Of a stretch of DNA of 64,000 bases, positions 35,528 through 45,464 are shown in pieces. The stretch is from Leptospiraceae bacterium. Its GTDB lineage: Bacteria; Spirochaetota; Leptospiria; Leptospirales; Leptospiraceae. The notes beneath the pieces are model-generated. The model worked only from the letters and a program-made list of their open reading frames with translations, did not search any database and had not been told where the DNA came from. A program made the translations under genes and the position numbers. The DNA lies in NCBI GenBank assembly GCA_024233835.1, contig JACKPC010000001.1, positions 496,001 through 560,000 on the forward strand, read 5' to 3'. Positions within the stretch are counted from its first letter, which is position 1; the number at the start of each line of letters is the position of its first letter.

Positions 35528-35875
35528 CTAACCCGGCCCCCAGGTTGTAATTTCTGGGTGTTCTGCGATAATCTTTTCCACCAACTGGTAAAGCTTTTTT
35601 CCCCAGCCAGTTTCTGAATTATAAATATTTTCTTCTGTATGTAAGTTCTTTCGAATTCTATGTAAACTTTCTTCTATACTTTCTGCATCCGGTTCCGTAT
35701 CAAGTATTTCTTCTTCTGCATCCTGAATAGCACGTATGGCTCTACGCCGAACTTTTTCTTTGACCTGCTTCATATGAGCAATTTCATCGCGTAGTAAAGC
35801 AAAAGCCCTGCCTATTTCTTCTTTGTCAGTACCTACAAAGGCTTTATTTATATGATCTTTATGTTTCTCTTCCAT
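35528..35875 (-). CDS. uncharacterised charged helical protein (115 aa)
   Basis: I do not recognise this protein. It is very rich in charged residues, helical (IGRAFALLRDEIAHMKQVKEKVRRRAIRAIQDAEEEI) and ends in ITTWGPG. Its stop codon abuts that of the convergent MoeB/ThiF-like gene with no spacer. Codon use and composition look like a real gene. It could be a cytoplasmic coiled-coil protein. Confidence 0.55.
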   Translation of the reverse strand: MEEKHKDHINKAFVGTDKEEIGRAFALLRDEIAHMKQVKEKVRRRAIRAIQDAEEEILDTEPDAESIEESLHRIRKNLHTEENIYNSETGWGKKLYQLVEKIIAEHPEITTWGPG

Positions 35876-35935
35876 CCTGATACCCTCTTTCTTCAGTTTA
35901 TGGTATTTTAGGGAAAATGCAAGTTCTTTTCAAGT

Positions 35936-36625
35936 TTACTTACCCGACTGTTCTTTTAAGATTTTATTCATTTCTGAATCTATTTTATTTACCACTCTGT
36001 CGGCCAGGTAATTGATATCTGAACTTTCGAGTTGAATATCTCTAGTTGTCCAAAAGTACCCAAAGCCAAATACCCTTTTTAATATCAGAGGGAAACTCCA
36101 TTCGATTCCTTCCTTCTTCATAGCATTTATGAGTATGGTTCCGGATTCTACATTGATAATTTTTAAAAGAAAGCTATCCAGTTTTCCGGCCACAACTCTG
36201 GGTTCTTTTGATTCTTCTTCCTTTTTCTTGTTCTCGGTGCTGGCAGGTTCCGGAGCTAGACTTAAGGGCTTTATTCTTCCGAGAACTACAGCGTCGACTC
36301 CTAAAAACTTGCCCATTTCAGCGGCTGTTTGTTGATCAATAAGACCTGAACGAGCAAATTTTTGTTCCTGTAAAATCTTATCGATATATTGTCTGTCCCG
36401 TTCTAAAATTTCAACTTTTCCCGTTTGCATGAAGTTTAGCACGAGAGCGTCGGTAAAGTCTTTCTCTAACTTGGCATCCTCTGATTCAAAAGGCAAAATG
36501 GCAATTTTCTTCATAGAGGCTACTCTGCCCTTATTGCTACTTACCGCTACATCAATCGAACTGCAGTTGGTGATAAACAGGGTAAGAAATATTGTGCACA
36601 ATAAAAATAGTTTTTTTCTTTTCAT
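35936..36625 (-). CDS. CsgG-like lipoprotein
   Basis: A lipobox (LFITNC) is followed by a CsgG/FlgO-like domain: IAILPFESED, ALVLNFMQTGKVEILERDRQYIDKILQEQKF, EMGKFLGVDAVVLGRIKP. Family members are outer-membrane or periplasmic lipoproteins; CsgG itself forms the curli pore, but many relatives have unknown roles. The 229-residue product lacks curli genes around it. It is divergent from the outer-membrane-barrel-like gene, 40 bases away. Confidence 0.75.
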   Translation of the reverse strand: MKRKKLFLLCTIFLTLFITNCSSIDVAVSSNKGRVASMKKIAILPFESEDAKLEKDFTDALVLNFMQTGKVEILERDRQYIDKILQEQKFARSGLIDQQTAAEMGKFLGVDAVVLGRIKPLSLAPEPASTENKKKEEESKEPRVVAGKLDSFLLKIINVESGTILINAMKKEGIEWSFPLILKRVFGFGYFWTTRDIQLESSDINYLADRVVNKIDSEMNKILKEQSGK

Positions 36626-36665
36626 AAACCGATTCTCCAGATTGCTTATTATAAGGATTCACATT

Positions 36666-38117
36666 ATGTTATACGTCAAGCAGCAAATCTTGGCTTTTAT
36701 TTTTCTATTTCCTGTTTTCGGAGGTCTTTATTCCTGGAGCTATTCCTATAATTCTTTTGATTCTCGCTTATATCATACAGGTTACGGCAAAACGGATATG
36801 GGAAGAACAAGGCTTGATTCTTTGAAAAGTTCAATTAGCTCTTCTGATAAGGAAAACGATGGTTTTCAATTTATTCATAGTTTCCAGACTGGCGGAGCTT
36901 TTTTTAGTCAGAAGGGGGGAGATAGACGAAGAGATGAAGCCGAAAAATATGGAATGAGAGGACAGGGAAATCTTGAACTGGCTATTGCTTTAGAAAAAGA
37001 AGATATAGAAACCTATCTATTACTCTCTCCAATTTCTATTTATAAAGAAGATTATCACAGACAAAAGAACATAGAAAAATTAAAAGATTTAGAAGCAATA
37101 TTTGGGTTTAAAATAAAAAATGCACCAAATTTTATTTTAGAAACCGGACGGGGATTTCAAAGACTTGACTCCTTCGGTCTTATGTTTGCAGGAAAAGCGA
37201 ATTTTGTAGAATTTAAGTGGCGAGTGGGAGAATTCAGTCCCTTGATTAGTCTTACAGGTATACAGTATAATAGAAAAGAAGAATTGCATATTAAGCAAGA
37301 ACCTGAATACGGAATTTTAAAAGGAGGAAGTTTAAATTTTTTGTATATTCCGAATATTTACAATTTCAGAATATTCTACTATGAAAATAATGAAAAACTT
37401 CTTATCGCCAAAAAAAAGACTTTTTTTGAAGAAGAAAGAGAATTTTCACCAAAGGCATATTTTCGATATGCAGGAGGAGAAATATTCACTAAAGATATAT
37501 TAAGTATTTTTAAACTTCAAGCAGGCCTCTTTTATATATCAGGTTTTAAAGATTACCGAGAAAAGGCCACTGAGCCTGTAAATAAAAAAGGAACAGTTGC
37601 CGGTCTAATATACGCACAATTAATAATGTCTCAGCTTCCTTTAAAATTTGGTTTTTTGCGCAGCAGTAAGGATAGAGAAGAAAGAGTGGGAAGAAGGGAC
37701 AATGCTTATTCACCTATACTGGCTGATCCTTCTATTTTCGGGGGTAGAGCTTCTTTTTTATTAATGCAAAATATCAATATGGACAATCCGGCTGTTTTTA
37801 CCGATTTGAATACTTATCGGAATTCTACTTATACAAATGCCGGTATGCAAATAAGTCATATTGAATACCGGTATAAGCTTCTTTCTTATTTTTCAGTTGC
37901 ATTCTTACTGAATTATGGGTTTTCAGAGCTGGGAAAAGGTGGAGAGTTTATTTTTTCATTATATTCCTCTCTCCCTAGAAATAGTCTCTCATTCCTACTA
38001 CTCAGTTATACTACTGCGTTCATTAAAAATTCTGAGTCATATGGATATTTTTTAGAAGATAAGTCCCGCTCGAAGGAGTATAAGCGCATATTTTTTTCAG
38101 CGGGCGTAAGTTTTTAA
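36666..38117 (+). CDS. probable outer-membrane beta-barrel protein
   Basis: The 483-residue protein has a signal sequence (MLYVKQQILAFIFLFPVFGG), long alternating polar and aromatic stretches, and ends with phenylalanine (FSAGVSF), as expected for barrels folded by BamA. No named family is evident. The frame stays open upstream to 36429, but that part overlaps the divergent CsgG-like gene and AAGGA precedes the ATG at 36666. It could be a porin or transport channel. Confidence 0.65.
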   Translation: MLYVKQQILAFIFLFPVFGGLYSWSYSYNSFDSRLYHTGYGKTDMGRTRLDSLKSSISSSDKENDGFQFIHSFQTGGAFFSQKGGDRRRDEAEKYGMRGQGNLELAIALEKEDIETYLLLSPISIYKEDYHRQKNIEKLKDLEAIFGFKIKNAPNFILETGRGFQRLDSFGLMFAGKANFVEFKWRVGEFSPLISLTGIQYNRKEELHIKQEPEYGILKGGSLNFLYIPNIYNFRIFYYENNEKLLIAKKKTFFEEEREFSPKAYFRYAGGEIFTKDILSIFKLQAGLFYISGFKDYREKATEPVNKKGTVAGLIYAQLIMSQLPLKFGFLRSSKDREERVGRRDNAYSPILADPSIFGGRASFLLMQNINMDNPAVFTDLNTYRNSTYTNAGMQISHIEYRYKLLSYFSVAFLLNYGFSELGKGGEFIFSLYSSLPRNSLSFLLLSYTTAFIKNSESYGYFLEDKSRSKEYKRIFFSAGVSF

Positions 38118-38194
38118 TACTTTGTAGTTTTTTTAACACTTCTTTTCCTTGAAAAAAGGTTTATTTTTTTAGAGATATAATAAGAATAGAACGT

Positions 38195-41100
38195 ATGCAA
38201 TCTATCGGAGAATATTCCCAATTAATTTTGCTTTTTGAAAGTATGAATTCGCTCTTATATAAGGGTAGGGATGAGGTAAATGATAGAGATGTGGTTATTA
38301 AGATCCCCAAAGCCACTGATTATTCTGAACTAAAAGTTAATCAACTTTTAAATGAATATAATTTATGTTATAAGTTGAATTTTCCCGGGATAAGGAAAGC
38401 CTATAACACTTTTGAATTTAATTATCTTCAAGTACTTGTTTTAGAATATATCTCCGGTATGAGCTTGAAAGCTTTTATTAAAGATAATTCTAATATTCTT
38501 TCCATTCGAGATTTTTTGCAAATTTCAATTCAAATTGTTGAATCACTCGGATACTTACATGAATTAAAGATTATTCATAGAGATATAAATCCAAATAATA
38601 TTATAATAAACCCATCTTCTAATTTATTTTCGATTTGCATCATTGACTTTGGATTTTCCTGTCGATATAATTTGCAATCAGAAACAGGTGAAAGGGAAAG
38701 AGGTGTTATGCAGGGAACCCTGGAATATATATCTCCTGAATTAACCGGAAGAATGAATCGAAATGTTGATTACCGTTCGGATCTTTATTCTCTTGGAATC
38801 ACCCTATATGAATTATTCACAGGAACTTTACCTTTTCCTTATGAAGAACCCGGAGAACTTATTCACGCTCAATTGGCCCGACTTCCTCTCTCTCCATTTG
38901 ACGTTTTATCTGAATCAGCTAAAATAGCAGAGGATACAAAAGAATACTCAATAGTTTTTTATATATCTTCAATTATTATGAAACTTTTAGCTAAAATTCC
39001 GGAAGATCGTTACCAATCCTGCCGCGGTCTTTTATATGATTTGAATAAATGTATAGAACTATTAGAAATTGATTCAGTTGAAGTTTCACTTAAAGCAGGT
39101 GATTTTGATTATTCTACAGAATTAAACATTTCTCAAAAGTTATTTGGTAGAGAGCGAGAACTTCGTGAACTTCATGAATTGTACAAGAATATGACGAAGG
39201 GTAAGAAACGTTTCAGCTTAATTACCGGTGAATCCGGGATTGGAAAAACGGCTTTAGTTAATGAATTTTATGCACAGCTAAATAATTTTGTAAGACATAA
39301 AATATTTTATGCATATGGAAAATATGAACTCTCAACGATGAATATCCCTTATTCTGGTTTTATAAGAGCTTTAAATCAAGTAATAGATAAAATATTACTT
39401 GGAGAAGAGGATATCGTTATTTGGAAAAAAAGAATATTAGATAATTTAGGCGTTAATGCACAAATAATTTTAGACATTATACCTTCATTATACGCTATAA
39501 TTGGAGAACAACCCGAAGTTCCTGAATTGAATTATCAGGAAACAATGAATCGTTTTGCTCTGGTTTTTAAGAAATTTATTCAATCTATTTGCAATGAACA
39601 AAATAATTTAATTTTATTTTTTGATGATTTGCAATGGGCTGATATCCCCTCTATCAATCTTTTGAAAAATCTTTTAAATGATCCTGAGATCTCTTACATT
39701 TTAATTCTTGCTACCTGCAGAAATACTCAAGATAATATAAAAATTCATAATTCCATTTCGGAAAAATACTTTGAAATGGAATTAAATCCTTTTATAATTA
39801 ACTTAGACAGGTTGAACCATAATGATTTATTGATGATTTTAAAAGACACTTTTAAACGGACAAAAAAAGATTTAAATGAACTGACTGAAATTACATTAAA
39901 TAAAACAAATGGGAATCCTTTTTTTATTAAAGAATTTATTAATTCATTATATAAAAAATCTTTAATATATTTGCATTACTCTGAAAATAAGACTCATGCT
40001 CCTTTCTGGGATTGGGAAATACATTTAATAAAAAAAGAAGGTATTACAGAAAATGTTCTTCAGTTATTATATGCTAATTTACAAAAAATAGATTCTGGAA
40101 CTTTAAATTTTTTGGAGTACGCGTCAAGTATCGGGAACCGCTTTAGCATAAAAGTATTACTGGATTTACTCTCCGAAGACAAAGAAAAAGTAATTGTTTA
40201 TATTGAAGAAGCAATTAATAACAATTTTATAATATCCCTTGAAGATAGTTATAACTTTGAGATATTTCAAAGTTATACATTAAATATAAAATTTAAATTC
40301 ACACATGATAAAATTTATGAAATTATTCAATCTAATCTTTCTGAGGAAAAAAAGAATCAGATTAATTTACAAATAGGATTATACTATTTAAGTCATGAAG
40401 AATTTAATGAAGAACAAATACTCTTTGAAATAGTAGATCATCTGAATCGTGCAATACCTGTCATTGCAGATAGACATAAGATTCTACAACTTGCAGGTTT
40501 AAATAACGAAGCCGGGCTAAAAGCTAAGCATTCAGGTGCTTATCAATTAGCTTATCATTATTTTATGTTTGGTTTACAACTTTTACCTGTGGAAAGTTGG
40601 GAAGAAGATTATGATTTAAGTTTATCTTTATATATGAATGCCTGCAATGCAGCCTTTTTTAGCGGAGATTACGAGTTTGTTGCAACCTATACTTCTTTAG
40701 CATTAAAGAAAAACTTGCCCTTATATGAAAAAATAGGCATGTATGAAATTATTCTTCAAAGTTACTCCTCACAAAATCAGTCTTCAGAAGGAACCTTATT
40801 GGGATTAAAAATACTTTCTGAATTAGGGATGGATTTACCATCAAGTCCTGATAAAATGATCCTTACATCACATATAACAGATATTCGCTCTACCTTGAGT
40901 GCATATTCTTCTGAGGATATACTAAAACTTCCTGAGATGCAAGAACCTGTAGCTCTTGCCAGTCTCAGAATTCTAAACCGACTGATACCTTTGAGTTATT
41001 TTGCAAATCCTGCCTTGTTTCCTATTATAAGTTGCAAGGGAGTAGAATTAAGCATTCGCTATGGGATAGCAAATGAAACTGCCGTTGCATTTGTTAATTT

Positions 41101-44100
41101 GGCTCTGATTTTTTGTAGTCCAGTTCTTAAAGATTATACTAATGGATACCGTTATGGGCTTTTATCATTACAATTGCTCGCCAGGAATAATACAAAGGTA
41201 TATGAGCCTTTTGTACTTAATAATTTTTATTCATATGTTGCTCTTTGGAAAGAGCAAATTTATACATTTTTACCCGAATTAAAAAGAGCTTATACCCTGG
41301 GATTAGAGGTGGGTGATCTTGAATTTGCCTGTTATTCTATTACGAACTACCTTCGCTTACTGTTTTTCTCAGGCATAAACATAAAAATAGTTTTAAAAGA
41401 ATTTAAATATTATTTATCAAATATATCCAGTTATAAGCAAATTGTTTCTTATCAGTATACCTCCTGTCTTTATCAGGCCATATGGAATTTGAATCAAACA
41501 ACGGATATGCCCTTAAATATAAAAGGAGAGTTTTATGATGAAGACCTAATGCTCCCTTTTCATTATAAAAATAAAAACTCTCTGGCTCTTGCTATATATT
41601 ACTATTCAAAGATACTGTTGTGTTTCTTATTTAATGATTTATCAAAAGCTATAAATTATTGTGAAAAAGGAAAAGAATTTATTTTTGATATAGGAGGACA
41701 TCATCCCTTACAAGCATTTATTTTCATGTATTGTTTAACTTACACTAAAAAAATTAGAAATCCGAATTTAGTTACAGATGAAATTAATAAAATTGAGGAG
41801 TACAGAAACCTTCTTCTGTTATGGTCAGAAAATTGTCCTGAAAATTATTTGCATATGCACTACCTTGTAGAAGCAGAAGTTTATAGATTACAAGGAGAGA
41901 ATAGTAAAGCAAAGGAATTATATGATTATTCGATCCAGTCAGCATCGAATAACAGATTTATGGGTGATGAAGCTATAGCTTATGAATTAGCGGGTTTATT
42001 TTATAAGGATTTAAAAATCAAACATTTATATGAATATTATATAAATACAGCTTATAATATCTACAATAAATGGCAAGCATATCGAGTTGCATACAGACTT
42101 AAACTGGAATTATCTGAAGTATTTATAAATTCGCCAAGCATACTTAAAAAAAACATATCAATTTCTCAACCCAGTATTATATCTTCAGAATCAAATATTA
42201 TTAATACTACAAATGTAGCTCTTGAAACAATAATAAAATCTTCTTCCATCTTAGCTCAAGAAATTCGTTTAGATAAACTTTTAAAAGCAATTGCTAATTT
42301 GATTATTGAAAACGCAGGTGCAGAGAAGGCATATATAATTCTAAGCAGAAATCAAGAATGGTATATAGAGGTATTCTGTGATATTAGAGAAAAGAAAATT
42401 TCCGCTTTAAATTCTATGTCTTTGAATAATTCCGGTGATTTATTAAGTTTGTCAGTTGTTAAATATGTTATTCGTAAGAAAATTACATTAATATATGATA
42501 ATATACAAAAAGAACAAATTTATTTATCTGATTATTATGTTCAAACAAAAAAACCTCTATCGGTGTTATGTATTCCCCTTGTAATCAGGGGGGAGTTGAA
42601 TGGGATTTTATATTTGGAAAATAACTTAACTCCGGGAGCGTTTTCCAAAAACAATGTAGAAATTTTGAAGTTTCTTTCAGGACAAATCTCTATTTCTCTT
42701 GAAAATGCTTATCTATATGAAAATTTAGAACGGCAGGTTGGCATTAGAACGGAAGAACTAAAAGAATCTGAGGCTAATTTAAAAGCAATTATTGATAATC
42801 AATTACAAGCTCTTATATTAATGGATTCAAATATGGTAATACTTAAATATAATGAACTTGCTGTGGATTTGTTTTATTCCATTACAAAGAGAAAACTTGT
42901 GAAAGGAATTAATTATTTAAACATACTTTCCGATCCGGAAGAAGTAGAGATATTTAAAGAGCTTTTCTATAGCACACTGCAAGGAAAACTTATAAAGCAT
43001 GAAAGAAAATTTCGCATGGAAGAAAGCGAATTATGGTTAGAAATGTCTATAATCCCGGTAACAAGTGATATTGAAGGAATTCGAAGGTTGTGCTTATCGG
43101 CTCTTGATATTACTGACAGAAAGAAGACTGAGGAACAGTTAAAAATATTATCACAACTCACTGAACTTAGCCCTGCAATGATTATGCTCACTGATAGTAA
43201 AGGAAAAATAATATATGTAAATCCGAAGTTTACCGAAGTTACGGGTTATCAAATAAAAGAGATTGAAGGAAAGAATCCAAATTTCTTATCCGCCAGATTA
43301 TTCGATAAATCACATTATGAAGAATTATGGAATACTATATTGTCAGGAAAAATATGGCATGGTGAGTTTTATAATAGAAAAAAAAATGGAGATTTATATT
43401 GGGAGCTTGCTTCTATTACCTCTATAAAAAATTCTAAGGGGGAGGTAGTTAATTTTATTGCAGTAAAAGAGGATATTACTGAAAGGAAAAGAATTGAAAA
43501 AGAATTAAAAGAAGCAAAGGAACAGGCAGATTATGCAAATAAAGCGAAAAGCGAATTTCTGGCTATGATGAGCCATGAGATAAGAACCCCGCTTAACGGA
43601 ATTATTGGTATGTCAAAACTTCTTAATGATTTAAAGTTGAATGATGAGCAGAGAGAATATATACAGGCAATCAATATCAGTAGTGAAAGTTTGTTAACCG
43701 TTATTAATGATATATTGGATTATTCTAAAATAGAGTCAGGTAAATTGGAATTTGAATATAAACCTTTTTCACCTGTTTCTTGTATACTTGATTCTATAAA
43801 AATATTTACATTAAGAGCAAGGGAAAAAGGAATTTTATTAGAATATGAAATATTGAACAATATCCCTCAGTATGTTGCCGGTGATGTGATTAGGACCAGA
43901 CAAATACTTATTAATTTAATTGGCAATGCAATAAAATTTACCAATGAGGGACAAATAAAAGTAAATATATCAAGTAAGGAAATGCATAATGAAAATGTAG
44001 AAATTACCTATACAGTAAAAGATACAGGTATAGGAATTTCTAAAAATAATTTAGAAAAATTGTTTCAATCTTTTTCTCAGGCAGATTCATCTATTAGTAG

Positions 44101-44662
44101 AAAGTATGGAGGAACAGGGTTAGGTCTGGCTATATCTAAGCGTCTTTCTGAACTGATGGGAGGTAAGATATGGGTAAATAGTGTTCTTGGGGAAGGAAGT
44201 GAATTTTCATTTTCAATAATAGCAGGAAAAACAACTTACATAAAACCAATTGAAACTCCTCAGGATTTTTTCGATAAACAGCAAATACCGGAGATAAAAA
44301 TACTATTAGCTGAAGATAATGAAATTAATCGCTTATTGGCACTCAGGATACTACAAAAAGCCAAGCTTAACGCCGACGTAGCCTTGAATGGTGAAGACGC
44401 AATTAGATTATTTAAGGAGAAGGAATATGATTTAATTCTTATGGATATTCAAATGCCGGAAATGGATGGTATAGAAGCCACTTCACATATACGAAATTTA
44501 AGCCAATCAAATGATAAGCCGGTAATAATTGCAATGACAGCTAATGCAATGACAGGAGACAAAGAGCAGTACCTGTTATCCGGTATGAATGATTACATTA
44601 GTAAGCCCATTCAAAAAGAGGAATTATTAGAGAAAATAAAAAGAATACAGTTTTCATCATAA
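38195..44662 (+). CDS. Ser/Thr kinase-AAA ATPase-GAF-PAS hybrid histidine kinase
   Basis: This 2155-residue signalling protein begins with a eukaryotic-type protein kinase domain (about 1-280: VVIKIPK lysine, IHRDINPNN catalytic loop, IIDFGFS, GTLEYISPE). An AAA_16-type ATPase follows, with the Walker A GESGIGKTA near residue 345 and LILFFDDLQWAD as Walker B. A long TPR-like helical region runs to about 1340, then a GAF domain (to about 1500) and two PAS domains. HisKA (MMSHEIRTPLNGI, H near 1793), HATPase (to about 2010) and a receiver with Asp in LILMDIQMPEMDG close the protein. Key residues appear intact. No separate partner regulator is next to it. Confidence 0.92.
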   Translation: MQSIGEYSQLILLFESMNSLLYKGRDEVNDRDVVIKIPKATDYSELKVNQLLNEYNLCYKLNFPGIRKAYNTFEFNYLQVLVLEYISGMSLKAFIKDNSNILSIRDFLQISIQIVESLGYLHELKIIHRDINPNNIIINPSSNLFSICIIDFGFSCRYNLQSETGERERGVMQGTLEYISPELTGRMNRNVDYRSDLYSLGITLYELFTGTLPFPYEEPGELIHAQLARLPLSPFDVLSESAKIAEDTKEYSIVFYISSIIMKLLAKIPEDRYQSCRGLLYDLNKCIELLEIDSVEVSLKAGDFDYSTELNISQKLFGRERELRELHELYKNMTKGKKRFSLITGESGIGKTALVNEFYAQLNNFVRHKIFYAYGKYELSTMNIPYSGFIRALNQVIDKILLGEEDIVIWKKRILDNLGVNAQIILDIIPSLYAIIGEQPEVPELNYQETMNRFALVFKKFIQSICNEQNNLILFFDDLQWADIPSINLLKNLLNDPEISYILILATCRNTQDNIKIHNSISEKYFEMELNPFIINLDRLNHNDLLMILKDTFKRTKKDLNELTEITLNKTNGNPFFIKEFINSLYKKSLIYLHYSENKTHAPFWDWEIHLIKKEGITENVLQLLYANLQKIDSGTLNFLEYASSIGNRFSIKVLLDLLSEDKEKVIVYIEEAINNNFIISLEDSYNFEIFQSYTLNIKFKFTHDKIYEIIQSNLSEEKKNQINLQIGLYYLSHEEFNEEQILFEIVDHLNRAIPVIADRHKILQLAGLNNEAGLKAKHSGAYQLAYHYFMFGLQLLPVESWEEDYDLSLSLYMNACNAAFFSGDYEFVATYTSLALKKNLPLYEKIGMYEIILQSYSSQNQSSEGTLLGLKILSELGMDLPSSPDKMILTSHITDIRSTLSAYSSEDILKLPEMQEPVALASLRILNRLIPLSYFANPALFPIISCKGVELSIRYGIANETAVAFVNLALIFCSPVLKDYTNGYRYGLLSLQLLARNNTKVYEPFVLNNFYSYVALWKEQIYTFLPELKRAYTLGLEVGDLEFACYSITNYLRLLFFSGINIKIVLKEFKYYLSNISSYKQIVSYQYTSCLYQAIWNLNQTTDMPLNIKGEFYDEDLMLPFHYKNKNSLALAIYYYSKILLCFLFNDLSKAINYCEKGKEFIFDIGGHHPLQAFIFMYCLTYTKKIRNPNLVTDEINKIEEYRNLLLLWSENCPENYLHMHYLVEAEVYRLQGENSKAKELYDYSIQSASNNRFMGDEAIAYELAGLFYKDLKIKHLYEYYINTAYNIYNKWQAYRVAYRLKLELSEVFINSPSILKKNISISQPSIISSESNIINTTNVALETIIKSSSILAQEIRLDKLLKAIANLIIENAGAEKAYIILSRNQEWYIEVFCDIREKKISALNSMSLNNSGDLLSLSVVKYVIRKKITLIYDNIQKEQIYLSDYYVQTKKPLSVLCIPLVIRGELNGILYLENNLTPGAFSKNNVEILKFLSGQISISLENAYLYENLERQVGIRTEELKESEANLKAIIDNQLQALILMDSNMVILKYNELAVDLFYSITKRKLVKGINYLNILSDPEEVEIFKELFYSTLQGKLIKHERKFRMEESELWLEMSIIPVTSDIEGIRRLCLSALDITDRKKTEEQLKILSQLTELSPAMIMLTDSKGKIIYVNPKFTEVTGYQIKEIEGKNPNFLSARLFDKSHYEELWNTILSGKIWHGEFYNRKKNGDLYWELASITSIKNSKGEVVNFIAVKEDITERKRIEKELKEAKEQADYANKAKSEFLAMMSHEIRTPLNGIIGMSKLLNDLKLNDEQREYIQAINISSESLLTVINDILDYSKIESGKLEFEYKPFSPVSCILDSIKIFTLRAREKGILLEYEILNNIPQYVAGDVIRTRQILINLIGNAIKFTNEGQIKVNISSKEMHNENVEITYTVKDTGIGISKNNLEKLFQSFSQADSSISRKYGGTGLGLAISKRLSELMGGKIWVNSVLGEGSEFSFSIIAGKTTYIKPIETPQDFFDKQQIPEIKILLAEDNEINRLLALRILQKAKLNADVALNGEDAIRLFKEKEYDLILMDIQMPEMDGIEATSHIRNLSQSNDKPVIIAMTANAMTGDKEQYLLSGMNDYISKPIQKEELLEKIKRIQFSS

Positions 44663-45175
44663 TAAATTTGGAATTTTAATAACTTCTTTTGGCACTTCTA
44701 CTTTTAAAATACGGTTTATAGCTTTTATATGAAGCACTACATAAAGCATTTTTTTCACTTCTATTACAATGGCCTTTCGTCCGGCAAACGGTCCGGAGAT
44801 GATTTCAACCTCTCTACCTTTTTGTAAGAAATCACTTTCTTGAACTTTTAATTTATCCGGGTATTCATTGACGAAAATCCGTAAAATTTCGATTTCGCTT
44901 TCTGTAATCTCTGCTGGTTTACCGTTAAAAAAAACAAAACTTACGGAATTTGGTTCTCTGGATATATCCAGAGCTTCTTTTTCAAAGTTTATTTTCACAA
45001 AAACGTATGAAGGAAAAACTGGGGTTTCAACATACTTAGTTCGATCTGACCATTTTTTTTTTTGCTTTAGAATGGGTAGAAAAGTTTGAATGCCTTTTTT
45101 ATCCAGGGAATCTTTTAGCTTTTTTTCAGCCCTCGGCTTTGTATAAACAGCGTACCAACTCTTTTTTTCTTCCAT
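44657..45175 (-). CDS. NusG-family antiterminator paralogue
   Basis: The 172-residue protein has an NGN domain (WYAVYTKPRAEKKLKDSLDKKGIQTFLPIL, PVFPSYVFVKI) and a C-terminal KOW domain (FLQKGREVEIISGPFAGRKAIVIEV). It lacks the secE-nusG-rplK context of housekeeping NusG, so it is probably a specialised paralogue like RfaH, UpxY or LoaP that promotes elongation through long operons. Its stop overlaps that of the convergent hybrid kinase by six bases. A link to the glycan operon further right is only a guess. Confidence 0.85.
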   Translation of the reverse strand: MEEKKSWYAVYTKPRAEKKLKDSLDKKGIQTFLPILKQKKKWSDRTKYVETPVFPSYVFVKINFEKEALDISREPNSVSFVFFNGKPAEITESEIEILRIFVNEYPDKLKVQESDFLQKGREVEIISGPFAGRKAIVIEVKKMLYVVLHIKAINRILKVEVPKEVIKIPNLL

Positions 45176-45433
45176 CAGATTTCTCTATTCTTTATAGTAT
45201 AATTACTTGCTATTGAGTTTTGAGAGTCAAGTTTGTTTTCGGAATAAAAAAATAGATTTTAGAAATTTATGTCTCATATTACTTTTCATTTTTTTTATTA
45301 CACGCACTAAAAGAATAACATCTATTTTTCAGACTACATTTAACAAAAATTTTTATATACATATAATCCAAGCGATTAAAAGCTTACAATTATATGGGCA
45401 TGAATTGAGCTATTTTCGGTTTATAGCCGGGTG

Positions 45434-45442
45434 TGGTACAAT
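45434..45442 (+). promoter_or_regulatory. extended -10 promoter candidate
   Basis: TGGTACAAT (TG at 45434, TACAAT at 45437-45442) is an extended -10 element. Transcription would start near 45449, about 16 bases before the ATG at 45465. There is no matching -35 hexamer. It supports 45465 as the gene start and argues against the longer open frame. Confidence 0.4.
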
Positions 45443-45464
45443 ATTCTTGAGTTCAGGTAGTAAA

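Noticed and set aside
36429..36665. Upstream extension of the barrel-like gene
   Set aside because: It overlaps the divergent CsgG-like gene on the other strand. AAGGA and a signal peptide start at 36666.
45405..45442. TTGAGC as a -35 box for TACAAT
   Set aside because: The spacing is 26 bases, too long for a sigma70 promoter; only the extended -10 is kept.
45207..45464. 86-codon upstream extension of the 685-residue protein
   Set aside because: The segment has non-coding composition, and an extended -10 element and ribosome site sit just before 45465.
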